Assembly: GCA_963082875.1 (NCBI GenBank)
Contig: OY720097.1
Location: 6,456,501 to 6,520,500, forward strand
Length of the DNA stretch: 64,000 nt
Direction: 5' to 3'
Source of the DNA: Corella eumyota
Lineage: Eukaryota > Chordata > Ascidiacea > Phlebobranchia > Corellidae
Below are positions 27,101 through 38,300 of the stretch, one piece after another (within the stretch, counting starts at the first letter, position 1; every line of letters begins with the position of its first letter). The position numbers were made by a program, and so were the translations under genes. The notes under the pieces were generated by a model, which was not told the DNA's origin, did no database searches, and was given only the letters and a program-made list of their open reading frames with translations.

Positions 27101-27231
27101 GTGTGTGTGTGTTTATCCGTTCTGCCTTCCGTACGTCCGCTCTTCTTCCGATTTGTTATCTCGCGCTCATCTCCTTCTTTCTCTTTTCTTTTCCGCTTAT
27201 TCTCTCGCATTCTCCGCGTCGACTTGCCGTA
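27101..27231 (+). repeat. Strongly pyrimidine-rich tract with a GT microsatellite
   Basis: A short (GT)n run at about 27101-27112 is followed by about 115 bp in which the + strand is nearly all C and T. It ends in GCCGTAG at 27231. A tract like this can be a polypyrimidine run before a splice acceptor, a GAGA/CT-type promoter element, or a former simple repeat. Minus-strand frames through it read as basic low-complexity peptides and are artefacts of the composition. Confidence 0.45.
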
Positions 27232-27395
27232 GGCAAATACCTCTTAAGCGCGCTTTTCGCGGGTCAGTGGCAAACGCGCTGGCTCCGGATAAGCGAAAAA
27301 GGAAACGCAGTGACAGCGGGTTGGAAAATACAAATACGTCCCCTCATTCAATCAAGCCAAACTACTTTGCCACAGGGCGTCGCAAGGCCGATTAA
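27232..27395 (+). CDS. Possible exon, unrecognised basic C-terminal peptide
   Basis: After the pyrimidine tract and an AG at 27230-27231, a frame runs to a stop at 27393-27395. It includes KRKRKRSD, a nuclear-localisation-like run, and ends NYFATGRRKAD. Composition is more codon-like than in the flanks, and the acceptor is plausible. The basic, aromatic-plus-RRK tail loosely recalls the C termini of p21/p27-type CDK inhibitors. However, the residue spacing does not fit a PCNA-binding PIP box, and I find no kinase-inhibitory domain upstream. Treat it as a candidate terminal exon of an unknown nuclear protein, or as chance. Confidence 0.2.
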
Positions 27396-28064
27396 AATAC
27401 ATCGGGACTTGAGAGTTTGGTCTGCGAGGAACTGAATGCCGAGCAGCGGCGAATAGCAAAAAAACAGAGTCGGTCTTTAGTTTTAAAAACTAAAAAGACT
27501 GATAATTCAACAAGGAATTAAATATTTTTATTTCTTTTACAGATTCAAATAGGTTTTTAATAATGAATTTAAAAATTATTTAAAATTGTTCCGTGGAAAA
27601 TTGATTTTACGTTTGGACATAAGCATCAGTTGATTGGACTATTTTGAATTAAAATTTCTTTTTAAAGAAATTTGCAACACGTTTAAAAGCAAGCAATTCG
27701 AATCAGTACAAAAACAAAAAGTTTGTTATTTTACAAACATTTATTGAGTAAATGCGTTTTTATATGTCTTACAGTACTGTAGTAAAAAATATACTTGATA
27801 TAGTCATATAGGTATATCCACGTGCATATGCTTGCGCATGCCCAAATGTAGTATATAGGCCGTATCTAGCGTCGATCGAACTATTTTTGTGAATCGAGGT
27901 TTCGAGTTGGTGATTAGGCGACGGCAGCGTAACCATACTGCAGCGGTGATTCACAAACAAGTTTAGGATGTGGCCAGCTTTGCACAACAAACAGAGCCAG
28001 ACAGTCATTTCTATTACGACCATAAGAAACGGTTGCGCAACAATGTATGCGCTCGGTTAACGAG

Positions 28065-28156
28065 CAAGCATCGTTTTATGGTGTAAGTGATTAAGGTATC
28101 CTGCAGACGTCAAGCATCGTTTTATGGTGTAAGTGATTAAGGTATCCTGCAGACGT
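28065..28156. repeat. Perfect 46-bp tandem duplication
   Basis: Bases 28065-28110 are repeated exactly at 28111-28156, and two further bases match after the second copy. Each copy contains a GCAGACGTCA stretch and GGTGTAAGTGAT. Identity is complete, so the duplication is recent or is an assembly artefact. Confidence 0.85.
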
Positions 28157-28533
28157 CAGTGGTTTAGGTAAACAGGGCTTAGTAAATTTTCTAGCACGTG
28201 CTTTTTGCTTCTAAATTATACTATCTACTTTACAGGCTAAATTATACTTTTTTTGGCATTATGTTAACATGCATACGCGAGGTGCTAAATTATTTCTTTG
28301 TTTAAAAATGTTAAAAAACAAGAAAATTAAGTATTTTGGGTTATGATAGGGATTGAGTAAAGCGGTGTAGATTGTCGCGATACGCCGGGATTACGGTCTC
28401 AGATTGCGGCCAATTCGCAAAATCGTCTCCGGCCTTCGGTATTAGACGACAGTTAGCGCGTTGCAAATGACATTTCCTACAGGGCATCCGATATATTAAA
28501 ACAGATCAGATGTCAAGTTAGAATTTCCACTTT

Positions 28534-28541
28534 TGACGTCA
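28534..28541. promoter_or_regulatory. CRE palindrome TGACGTCA
   Basis: This full CRE has the context TTTTGACGTCATTTG, in AT-rich sequence about 400 bp after the 46-bp duplication. Confidence 0.35.
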
Positions 28542-30282
28542 TTTGAAAAATAGAAATCAGATAAAACAGATTATATTTGAGAAAATCGATCGAGTATACG
28601 ATATCGGCTTCCTCTTATTATAAATTGTTAATTTTTTAAAATTCAAAAATACGGCGTGTATAAAAATTAGATTGCAAATAAAAGTAATAAATAATTTCTT
28701 TGTAAGACAACTTTAAGGCATGTGCGCATTTTTATTTTCGGTAAAAAACAAAAACACTAAAACTAATTAAAAATTTTATCAAAAATCACCCGTGAAAAAA
28801 TAAAACATTTTGTTATTTTTTTATGTACACATAATAGCCCCTCCCTAATTATTATCACCGGACTCGCACTTGTAAGCATTGTGCTTCTTATAATTAGATG
28901 CACCTTTTTTAATAAAAACTTCGCTTTTTTATTAGACAAATTTTTTTATACGGTAAAACCTATTTCTATTTAAACTCAACACTCATCGCGGTTAAAACTT
29001 TATATTGATTTATTCAACCGCTAAAAATTAATTTAAAGTTTATTAAAATGAATCTGATTACTCTACGGAAATGCGCTGCTTATTAATTGTAAAAATTACC
29101 GGTTTATCTTCCTTCGTTTTTGATGGATAAATAATCTAATTGTGTTATTAGGCATTATTAATTTTTTGGTTACAAATTAAAAAAATCGCAAAATACGGAC
29201 TTTTTGCCACGAACTATATTTGAATTAAATTTGCTTAATTTTGTTATAAATTTTTAATTAAAATTTTTGATCTTATGTTAACGGATATTTTAATGCAAAA
29301 TATGTGGTTTGCAAAATAAGTGAAAGGAATTTGCGCCGTGGAAAAAATTAATTTAAGTCGCGAAATTCTTCCGCTGTTTTGATCGTGGCCCCGCTTATTA
29401 ACGTATGAGCGTGTACTTGGCACTATAGCACTTCAAAGTTGGTTTTCAAATGATTTTTTCTACAATAGTTAACCTTTTTTAACTTCTACCTTCGGTTATG
29501 TTTAAAAGAAAGTGCATGTGAGCCGTGTGCTTTATTAATATAGCACAGCACCATATCGGAAGAACGTAGTAAATATAATACTCTGGTGTATTTATAACAA
29601 AGTCAGGGGGCTATGATAGCAAGTAATAGAACAATTTAATTAATACGACTTTATTGGATATCGTGAGTGTAATATGTTATTGGACTTTTTTATTGCGAGT
29701 TAAATGAGAGCCCGCGCTGGTGATTGACCTCATCTGCGCCGCGTCATATCCGAAATGTGTTTATTTACGTCACAATAAACTCGAACGGCGACAAAGTGGA
29801 ATCGTAAAATCTTGCCTCGATAATGAATTACAATGGGCGAGCCGCGGCCGCTCGTTTTTCAGTCGAATTTTATTGCCCTTGCTTTTAATTGCGGAAGGAC
29901 CGAAAGCTAGAAACAAACATGTGCATAATGTTTGTAAAGAAAATAGATATCGTGCGGACGACTTTATTTTTAGGACTGTTACTTAGTGTGTAATTTGGCC
30001 TTTAAAAACTAGCCATTCCGAGTCACGCTATGTTGTGTTTGAAGTCCTATGTGTTTATGATGCGACATTATGTTAAAGAACGAAATCAGGTGAAATGATA
30101 GGCTGCAGCGCACCATATCCCTTATTACACCTTTTACGGGCATGAACACAGAAAACGGGCGGAAGGTCTATATATTATGTAATAAAGATTACCAATATAA
30201 CTTACTAATGGTCATTTTACATTAGGTCAATAGTAATTCTATGTAAATTTGCAATGCGTGTTTCGGCGAAAGTTAATTTAAT

Positions 30283-30300
30283 AGGTTTATTAATAAACCT
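30283..30300. repeat. 18-bp perfect palindrome
   Basis: AGGTTTATTAATAAACCT reads the same on both strands with no spacer. It may be a dimeric binding site or chance in AT-rich DNA. Confidence 0.5.
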
Positions 30301-31674
30301 GCGTGTTGTCCAACTTACCGGACGCTTGTAGGAAGATCGTGATAAGATAACATGTAATCACGGCCACGTTTTACTTTGCGTCCGGTCTAAACTACGGCCT
30401 ATGTAAAAGAGGGCGGACGTTGGTTAATATCATGCTACACGGCGCTGATAAGTGGCACTGATACGCGTAATCATATTCATTGGCTGAAACCCACGCCATT
30501 TTAGGAATTCGGGCGAAAGTTTCAGGTTTGTTATTACCACGTGACTCCAGGCTTATCACACGCCAAGCGCGGGTATAATAATGCACTCCATTGCATGTAA
30601 ACCCTTACCCAGTTAGCTGCTTAGAAGGCTAGAAAACATTTCGTGTCAGACAGATTGACCTTTGAAGGCGCGGAACTCCCGACTCGGAAAACAAAAACCA
30701 CCGTGCAGTCGAGCGCCGCAAATTCATCTTCAGTGTTTCAAAGGAAACAAATTAAAATTAAGTTCGCGGCTTCGAGTATCCGAGAAACAAGTCGAACCAG
30801 CGCGGTCCCTCCGCCGCACTGATATACGTGTGTGGCCAGCTCTGTGGTTTACTTATGTTTGTTGACGGAGTTTTGACATAAGCAATTTTGCTAATGCTCG
30901 GCAGCTAGTGAAGCGCAGTAATTACATATTTAAGGCCCTACTTAGATATTCCATAGTGCTAGTTCATCCCGTCGTAAACACATAGGTAACTCAAGAGCAG
31001 GATTGGAATGCCTCTAAAGTGGGTATACCGTATGCAAGAGGCTTAATTACTTTAACCTTCGAATCGTCTCTAATACTTGCGGGTGAGCTGACTTTTGGAC
31101 CGCGCGTTTTGACACTTTTCCGCCGCAAGTGGCTAAGTTTAAGCGCTCGGGATTTCCAATCTCACGTCAATCATAATTGGGTTGCGTCTACGCGACGTCG
31201 ACAGCCAATGGTATATCACTAGATTTTAAAATGCACTAACGAAATATTAAACGCATATAGGCCAATTCGCACGCCTTTTGGCTCCTAGTTAACTCTACTT
31301 ATTTTAGCGCGCGGCTGCAGATAAATGTTATCAAAATATAAACAAATATTTAATCCTCGCATTTAGTTTCTGGCGAGTTTTCTCGGCTTCGAGGCCTGCA
31401 ATTTAAATGCGTTTTGCAAATGTTGCAAATTGAGGAAAACAGCTAATTCTTTGTTTAGTTAACAAACAATACCACGTCGTTTCATTGTCCAGTGCGTCGG
31501 ACAATGGATTTAGCGATGACAATGCCCGCATTGTTACATCGGCGTCCGCTCGTTTGATGAGGGGTTCGAAGTGGGACAAATTATAATTGTTGCGACCCTG
31601 TCGTGATTGCCGTGTCGCTTATCTAGCCGCGATCTCACGCGGATCTGACAGGTGTCAGGAGTCGATGGCCGATA

Positions 31675-31682
31675 TGACGTCA
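31675..31682. promoter_or_regulatory. CRE palindrome TGACGTCA
   Basis: This full CRE (ATATGACGTCACAAC) is the nearest one upstream of the Sprouty coding exon, about 1.6 kb away, in a GC-rich stretch. It is a candidate promoter-proximal site. Confidence 0.38.
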
Positions 31683-33084
31683 CAACGGAAGAGCGAGGGG
31701 TAACTTGCATGCTTTCAAAGGGTTTCGTCATTGTTCGTCGACGATAAGGGTGTAACGCTGAGATATAGAAACATGCGCGCGTCCGAGGCTTTGCCCTTCA
31801 TGGTTACCGACCCTTTTTCACATTAGGAATAAAAACCAGCAGGCTCGAACTGCAGCGACTCAATCTTGTAACTGAGCGTGTTTTTGAAAGGTCGTCGAGC
31901 ACTGGCGTCGTGGCATTTACGGTCGCTGATAATCTTTTCCGAGTTAAAGAGATTAGAAAAATCCACCGTAGCTTAAAGGCAGTCGGTTTAACTGAAGGCA
32001 AGCGAGCGCCGTCTAATTGGAAGAGTTAAAAGTATGCGGCTAAATCGACAAGCCATAGCGTAGCCTTGCTTGTTTATATCTATTTTGAGCAGGCATTTTG
32101 GAAAGGAAGGTCATATAATCCGCGCGTCAATTTCCGGAATATAGAGCTTTGGCGCAAAGTGAGATTTTATCTTTTGTCTGTTAAGCTTTAGCAGCAACGA
32201 ATTAAAAAATGATATAGCTTCACAGGGCAGTATTTAAATTGTTATTGTTGCATTGCGGCAAATATAAAATAATAATTTGTTTACAGACAATGCGAAAGTA
32301 GAAATTAGTTTAACGAATAAGTGAAAAAGTGTGATTTGTAAAGCGGTTAGACAATAGGAAGTTGCAACTATGTGCGAATTTAAAAATGTTCTCGAAAATT
32401 CAATGGCGATGTTTTGTATAGGTTAAATGGAAACTTGACAGGATATGGTGGTCGTTTTGTATAGGAATGCCTTAAGAGACAAACGGTCTAATCCACGCCA
32501 TTTCGACTTATTGTCGTGCACCGTGCGTTAGCGCATGTACCGCCCAGGGCTAAACAGTGTGTGTACGGCGCGCTCAAAAACTAATTCAACATGGCGCTCA
32601 TCTCCGCTATTGCGTGCACTACGACCGTGTCTATTTATTTGTGTGTCCGTTTATACTTCCGACATATTCGACACTTACCTGAGCTAAGCTGTGTTCGAGT
32701 TTGCCGAGTCGGTCGTAATTCGGTTACCCGTAGAAAACGTGACCGCAAATCGGATCGAGCCTAATGCGGACAACCTAGCGTAATTAAAATTAGCTTTGCT
32801 TTAATTTGAAAGCCGCAAACAGCTACCGAAATATTTTTCTGGGTAATATTAGAGCGAGGTTTCGAGTGTTTCGGCTCAGAATGTATCAGCTGCGAGCGCT
32901 TCTTGAATTGTTACTTGCTGACCCAGTTACTTAGAAGTGATAGAATGTAGGGAATTAGTGTCAGAGAGTTTTCAAACAGTCATATAATATTTCTTTCTCT
33001 ATGAGAAAGATAGAACTGTAATAAATGTGTTATATTTTTAAGAAGTTTTTTTCTAAATGCTAACCATATTTTATTATTTTACAG

Positions 33085-33260
33085 AATACTTAAGATTTAC
33101 TAAATAAAATTAAGATATCGCTAGCCCTGTGGATTGCGATTATTATTAGCCCGAGGAACTATATTTTTCCCGTTCCAGTCGAAGAAATTGAACCACAGAG
33201 AACTATTTTGTTTGACGATGATACGATATTAAAACGTGGAACAAACCAAACACAAAAATT
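33085..33260 (+). other. 5' UTR part of the Sprouty exon
   Basis: A strong acceptor (TTATTATTTTACAG, ending at 33084) opens the exon that carries the Sprouty start codon 176 bp later. The leader contains at least one very short upstream ATG frame near 33217. A 5' intron followed by a single coding exon is the usual structure of Sprouty genes. Confidence 0.6.
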
Positions 33261-34631
33261 ATGTTCAGATCGAGAACTTCGTCTACCACTACACCAAGCA
33301 ACAATCCCAGCGAGGTACCATCGCTGCTATCGCCGATTTCATCAAGAAACAGGGCGATAGAAAATGATTACACCGAACATCCTGCTACTTTTCGACCGGC
33401 GTCAGCACCCACAGTACAAAGCGTGCTAAGTAGGGAACCCAGGCTTCACACCGAAAGACTTTTGGGTCGTGATTCTACCAGAAACGAGACGCGCCACCAA
33501 AGAAGTCATAGCCAGGATCGTCATATTAGACCGTGTAAGCATCACCATCGCCACGGGGACGGGGTAACCCGATCCCGGCGACATTGTATGCCACTTCCCC
33601 TTCCAGGCCAGGCAGCCCGAGTTACAGCTTCAACCACGTCCCTACCTTCCTATCTTGTAACTCGAGAGAGGGCAAGTAATCGTTTGGAGGGTCCAACCGA
33701 TCCCATGCTCCCTCCACGATCTTACCCTTCAACTATCGGACATATTCCATCAAGAAGAGGGTCTAGACCCGCCGCACCTTTACCCATCGACATGGCAGTG
33801 ACACCAATTCCCGAAAACCCCGATATGCCCCCTGAAAGACCTCCTCCCCCGGCACAAGATGCTGTAGCCACCAGGTTGCGAATGCACAGTGTCGACATTC
33901 CTGCTCGAACCAGTCAGCCTAGATCAAGGTTAACCTCTACTGCCTCAGATCAAGTTATAATGTCTCAGCCACTTCATTGTATGAGGCAAGGTACCCCGCC
34001 TGTTTTACCTAACAACAACCTACCCAAAAAGGACTTAATTGTGGATTTAAAAGCCGATAAACTGACCCAAACGAGAACAATGTCAGAAGAAAAATTAGAC
34101 AAATCCCTTTCCACTGTAACCAAGCCAAGCTCATTAAAAAAGAACTCCGAGCTGGAACCAATGTTGCGGAACGACGATGACGATCACGTGATTGGACCCG
34201 GCGACGCAGACTCGAGAGGAAAACCCGGCGATCACAATTATCCCTGTCCCAGGTGTGGAAAGTGCATGTGCCCCAGGTGTCAAGGCCACAACTCTTCAAC
34301 GGCGGTTCCTCAACAAACATCCCACTGCTGGATGTGCAATCACCGTTGTTTGTGCGACGTCAAGTCGTGCATTGAATACGGCACTTGTATATGTGTAGCA
34401 CGTGCTTGCTTCTACCATTGTACCAATTACGAGGACGACGAATCACCCACCGACAAACCGTGCTCATGCCGGGGAACGGATTGTTGTATTCGATGGACAG
34501 CGTTGGGCGCACTTTCAGTTGTTCTACCTTGCCTCATGTGCTATCCGGTCGCCAGTGGTTGCCTAAAAGCATGCAAGGCGTGTGCCGACTGCGTAAGACC
34601 TGGTTGTAGATGTAAAGAGTCTTACAGATGA
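33261..34631 (+). CDS. spry: Sprouty homologue, inhibitor of RTK/FGF signalling
   Basis: Encodes 456 residues in one exon. The Sprouty domain spans residues 329-456. It starts CPRCGKCMCPRC and continues with IEYGTCICVA, CFYHC, a DKPCSC segment, CCIRWTALGALS, LPCLMCY and GCRCK. All of these blocks have direct counterparts in vertebrate SPRY1/2/4. This cysteine-rich domain is palmitoylated and targets the protein to membranes, where Sproutys damp Ras-MAPK output of FGF and other receptor tyrosine kinases. Near the N terminus, NDYTEHP (Tyr37) matches the NxY[ST]xxP motif that, once phosphorylated, binds the Cbl TKB domain (Tyr55 in SPRY2). A proline-rich run around residues 187-199 (PPERPPPP) could bind SH3 domains. 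The linker between the two is long, Ser/Pro/Arg-rich and probably disordered, so the protein is longer than the roughly 300-residue vertebrate forms. I see no EVH1 domain, so it is not a Spred. The ATG at 33261 is the first in frame. Confidence 0.95.
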   Translation: MFRSRTSSTTTPSNNPSEVPSLLSPISSRNRAIENDYTEHPATFRPASAPTVQSVLSREPRLHTERLLGRDSTRNETRHQRSHSQDRHIRPCKHHHRHGDGVTRSRRHCMPLPLPGQAARVTASTTSLPSYLVTRERASNRLEGPTDPMLPPRSYPSTIGHIPSRRGSRPAAPLPIDMAVTPIPENPDMPPERPPPPAQDAVATRLRMHSVDIPARTSQPRSRLTSTASDQVIMSQPLHCMRQGTPPVLPNNNLPKKDLIVDLKADKLTQTRTMSEEKLDKSLSTVTKPSSLKKNSELEPMLRNDDDDHVIGPGDADSRGKPGDHNYPCPRCGKCMCPRCQGHNSSTAVPQQTSHCWMCNHRCLCDVKSCIEYGTCICVARACFYHCTNYEDDESPTDKPCSCRGTDCCIRWTALGALSVVLPCLMCYPVASGCLKACKACADCVRPGCRCKESYR

Positions 34632-34636
34632 CGTCA
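34629..34636. promoter_or_regulatory. CRE palindrome overlapping the Sprouty stop codon
   Basis: The TGA stop of Sprouty (34629-34631) forms the first three bases of TGACGTCA. An intact CRE could be coincidental here, given the high density of this octamer in the window. Confidence 0.35.
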
Positions 34637-35335
34637 CGGCAAACTGGTTTACCGAACCGCGTCTTAAGCATGTTAACCAAGAGGAGTTTCAAAGGACTCG
34701 ATTCCAGAGAGCCTAACTAGCGCGAGGAAGCTAATAGGGGATGTCCCAAACGAGAGAAGATTGGGACGTAGACATTGTTCTGGAATATACCCGCGATACC
34801 TCCATTGCCCGTTTTATTTGTAGTAACGTTATTGCATTTCTTGTTTTTTTTCTTTTACCTCTTTTATAGTCTTTCCAGACTATTAACATTTGGCTCAAAT
34901 TACAAAAATTGAGCGGACCCTTAGTCGGTTTAATTATGCATCACTTTTTACCAGTAAAACAACAGAAAACGTCCATCGTTTCACCGCAGGAAATACTGTA
35001 TTGACGACAAGGCAACAATCGTTGCTAGCTAACTTGTGTCTGCCTGCCACATCTTATATAACTGCCAGCACCAGTAGAGTGCGATCGAGTTAAATTTAAT
35101 CAAATCTTTGCCCCCGAATACCACCATCAAGTTTTCTGTTAAAGAGAGAATGCTTTTAAATCTATTTTTCGTTTGCTTTATTTTTGTACTGAATCTACAA
35201 ACCACAAAGTTCTTTGTTTTGTTTATTTATTTTCAATGATATTGTTGCCTTTGAACTCCTGCTATGCATCAAAGCGGTGCTATCTTTAACGAAGTATATC
35301 TCTGGTTTATTTACCAAGGTTTTAAAGGAAATAAA
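34632..35335 (+). other. Probable 3' UTR of Sprouty
   Basis: After the stop codon the sequence becomes progressively T-rich. The first good AATAAA is at 35330-35335, giving a 3' UTR of roughly 0.7 kb. A later AATAAA lies near 35936. Short frames in this segment have no family resemblance. Confidence 0.45.
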
Positions 35336-38300
35336 AATCCGACATCAAAACTTTACATTTCATTTTTTATTTGAAACTCTTTATAGATTTTATTTTTTTT
35401 TTCTTATTTTAAGGAAATTCTTAATTTGTTTTGAAGTCTATTTTTGTTTTGATTATTTTTATTTTCTGTTTTCGATATTTTTTCAATCTTTTTGTTTATT
35501 ACGTTTCTAGTTTCTTCTGTACATTAATTATCTCGCCTTATTATTTATGTGTTCAAAATTAGAAACCCAATTTAAACAAGGTTTCAGATCTAGTAATAGT
35601 TTACCCACGGGATTTTTCGCTATCTCTTATTTATTACTTTTTATATTTAGTACCGTTATTTTTAAACTTCTTGATATTCAAAATGATTTCTACATTTCAT
35701 AATATTTGTGGTAGATATTTAGCCCATTCTTAGATTGCTTTCAAAACCTAAAACGACGAACCTGCTTTTTTGAAATTAAAAAAAAAAAACGATTCTGTAA
35801 TAATCAAATAATATAGTTTCTTATTTTTATGACGACTTTGAAATAGTTTCGGTTGGCCTTTTATGGAAAACCAAAAATACACAAAAGATATAAAAAATAT
35901 ATTTGTATTTATTTTGATTAGCAAATATACTTTTAATAAAGGGCAGTATAACAGTCTTGAAGCTAGAAATATAATATAAAAAATTAACAAGATAAATATG
36001 TAAAGTTATAGTAGTTAGGGTTATAAAACATCATAAACTTTTTAACAAAATATAAATCAATAATTGGTAAAACTAATTTTTAACTTGTCAAACTAGGTAC
36101 CATTGAGGTGTATAACTAAAACTAAAACAAAAGATTGCTGTGATGTAACAATGGTTAGCTCGGCACAGTGTTAAGTCAGCTGTCTGCTGAAGTGTTTTGT
36201 TTTGCCATTCACTATTTAATGGCCGATGCGTTACGTAAACTACGCTGTCGTTTTTCAGTTGCAAAATAGTAATGCATTTGCGTCACGGCAGGGTACTTGT
36301 AGTTCAATTTTTCTACCAACTTCCGCCACGAGTGATAACAAGTACTTGCCATGATTGCCAATTAAAAAGTACCAAAGAGTGTGCTCTTCCACGACTATTA
36401 CTATATATAATACGGGCAAAGTACATGCAGTTAAGTACCAAGATATTGCTGTACCGGTTTAACGCGAATGGAATTACCTTGTTTAGCATTTGATTGATGA
36501 AAGTCGAAGGTTTTAATAAGATTACTTGCATCATCAAAGCGCCGTTTTTTGAACTCATTGCCGGTTGTCCATTAGTTTTGTTGCTTGCTTATTTACTTTA
36601 CCTTTAATTAAACTCTGACGTAATCATTTGCCCCCTAGTCCAGAGTTCCAGCTGTCCAAATTGGTCCACACGTTCCCCGCATAACAAAGCAAGCAGCTAT
36701 TTATAACGACGTTGCCATACGTCAATCGCTCAATTCCTTGTTTCCAACAAGCCTAAATTTAAACCTGGTTCCAGAGAGGCGGGGCGATAAAGTTAAAGTC
36801 CTGATTTGCATCGCATATTGAAATGGCGCAAACGCGAATGGGCCATTGAGTGCGCGTTTTGAGACATCGTATTGATACGAATGCGTTTGATCGCTTCCTC
36901 AGCTTTACTCTCCCTTATTCTGGCATGCAATAAGCAATCGGGTCGGAAATAACTGCTCGCTGACGCAAACAGCAAAAGGTGAATTGCAAATCATGACTGC
37001 ATCGTGCCGGTTATCATAGGACAACAATAGTTCAATGGACCCACTGTTTTTATAAGAACAATTAGGATATTGACCGAGTTTCAATGTCTCGGTTAGTTTG
37101 TTGAATGTCCCTTGATTTACAAGAGGAAGGGCGTGCTGTGCGTTGATCTAATTTCGTCCATTCGAAGCTTGTCTAAATCAGATTGACGTTTTTTAAACGT
37201 GTAATCCTTGGTGGTAGATTAAGGTTTTAACATCGGAACAGCCTGCCCAACCCTATAGCGACTATAAGCTACAGTTGCTGTTAAAGTCTGATGTGGCTTT
37301 CTATTATGTGATGAACTCATCTACTTGTTGCTTAATAAGTCATGTATGTTTGAGGTTAAACAAGGTGTTATAAATGCTGTACATTTTTGTGTTACATGTG
37401 TTTTAATGTCACAATGCTTTAGAGGTTGTTAACACAAGATTTAAAAAAATATATTCTGTTAACTTAGTAATAGAATACCTGCCAAAACATTGTTTTATTT
37501 AACACAACTCGTTTAAGAATAGGGAGTGCAATATGCTGGAAAATAATAAAAGACAATGCCAACTGGAATTTACATTGTTCTGCAAATATAGAGAATTAAG
37601 TAATTGACTTCAAGACTATAGAAGCAGCCAAATCCCATAAATATTTGAACAAAAGCTGCCAAGTTCGTATTGATTGTGGCAATAACATTATGCCAAATTC
37701 CTTAAACCCTTACGCGTCACAAACCTATGCTTTACCTCTTGGCTCGGTGGCATAAGGTTAAATGACCGACAAACAAGGTTTTAGAAGCGACTTTAGCTCA
37801 AATCTTTGCATACACAAGCACAAGCGATAGAGAAGGCTCTGCTGTACAGCGGTCCGGAAAATCTCAAGTTCCAGCGATCGAGAATTCCACGAGTACTTGA
37901 CCAACAAAGGATCTTACAGGAAACCCTTAAGAGCCACAACTCCCGTTTACAATTAATTTCGACGACTCGAGGAGTCGACGAAAAGCTCTTACGTTATGAG
38001 GACTCCTGTTATTTTCATAGGGCCTTGTGTGCTATAGATTATTAATAGCGCGGAGTGGTCTTAGTCATCGCAGACCGCAGAAAGTGGCAAATAATATTTT
38101 CCCCAAATTAATTGACTTTAGGTTGTTTTGAATGTTTTAAATGGTCACGCTAATTAAACACGAAATGTCAAGATGTAAATGGCTCACAACACCATTTCAA
38201 CCTTTTCTGTTCTTTTTTTTTCCGTTTAACTCATTGTAATTTTTTAAAGGCCATTATCGATTGAAATACAATTTAACACGAGTTTTGATGTGACTTGACC

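Larger units (their letters stand above)
11591..27114. other. Intergenic, no recognisable gene
   Basis: I see no coding region of a known family on either strand. GC-richer, CpG-containing islands (12700-13200, 17700-19100, 25150-25650) alternate with AT-rich runs (14800-15400, 16600-17400, 22400-22650). CRE palindromes lie at 13163, 18708, 18840, 18936 and 25568. Gene spacing this wide is unusual for a compact tunicate genome. It fits cis-regulatory territory of the downstream Sprouty gene, but that is inference. Confidence 0.45.
27396..33084. other. Region upstream of Sprouty, including its probable 5' intron
   Basis: No recognisable coding region. The segment holds a 46-bp perfect tandem duplication (28065-28156), an 18-bp palindrome (30283-30300), CREs at 28534 and 31675, and an AT-rich block at 28600-29700. 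The part from about 30300 to 32950 is richer in GC and CpG. The Sprouty exon starts with a splice acceptor at 33084, so an upstream non-coding first exon and promoter must lie somewhere here. I could not choose a donor site with confidence. Confidence 0.45.

Noticed and set aside
26965-27210. Lys/Glu/Arg-rich minus-strand frame
   Set aside because: It is the complement of the CT-rich tract; low-complexity composition explains it.
27346-27395. PCNA-binding PIP box at the end of the possible exon
   Set aside because: The spacing between the hydrophobic residue and the aromatic pair is one residue too long and the Gln is missing.
27476-27494. Near-palindrome TTTAGTTTTAAAAACTAAA after the possible exon
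   Set aside because: Short, AT-only arms are expected by chance, and it does not fit the histone 3' stem-loop.
34009-34609. Other open frames across the Sprouty exon (both strands)
   Set aside because: They are shadows of the Sprouty reading frame, which carries the conserved Cys pattern.
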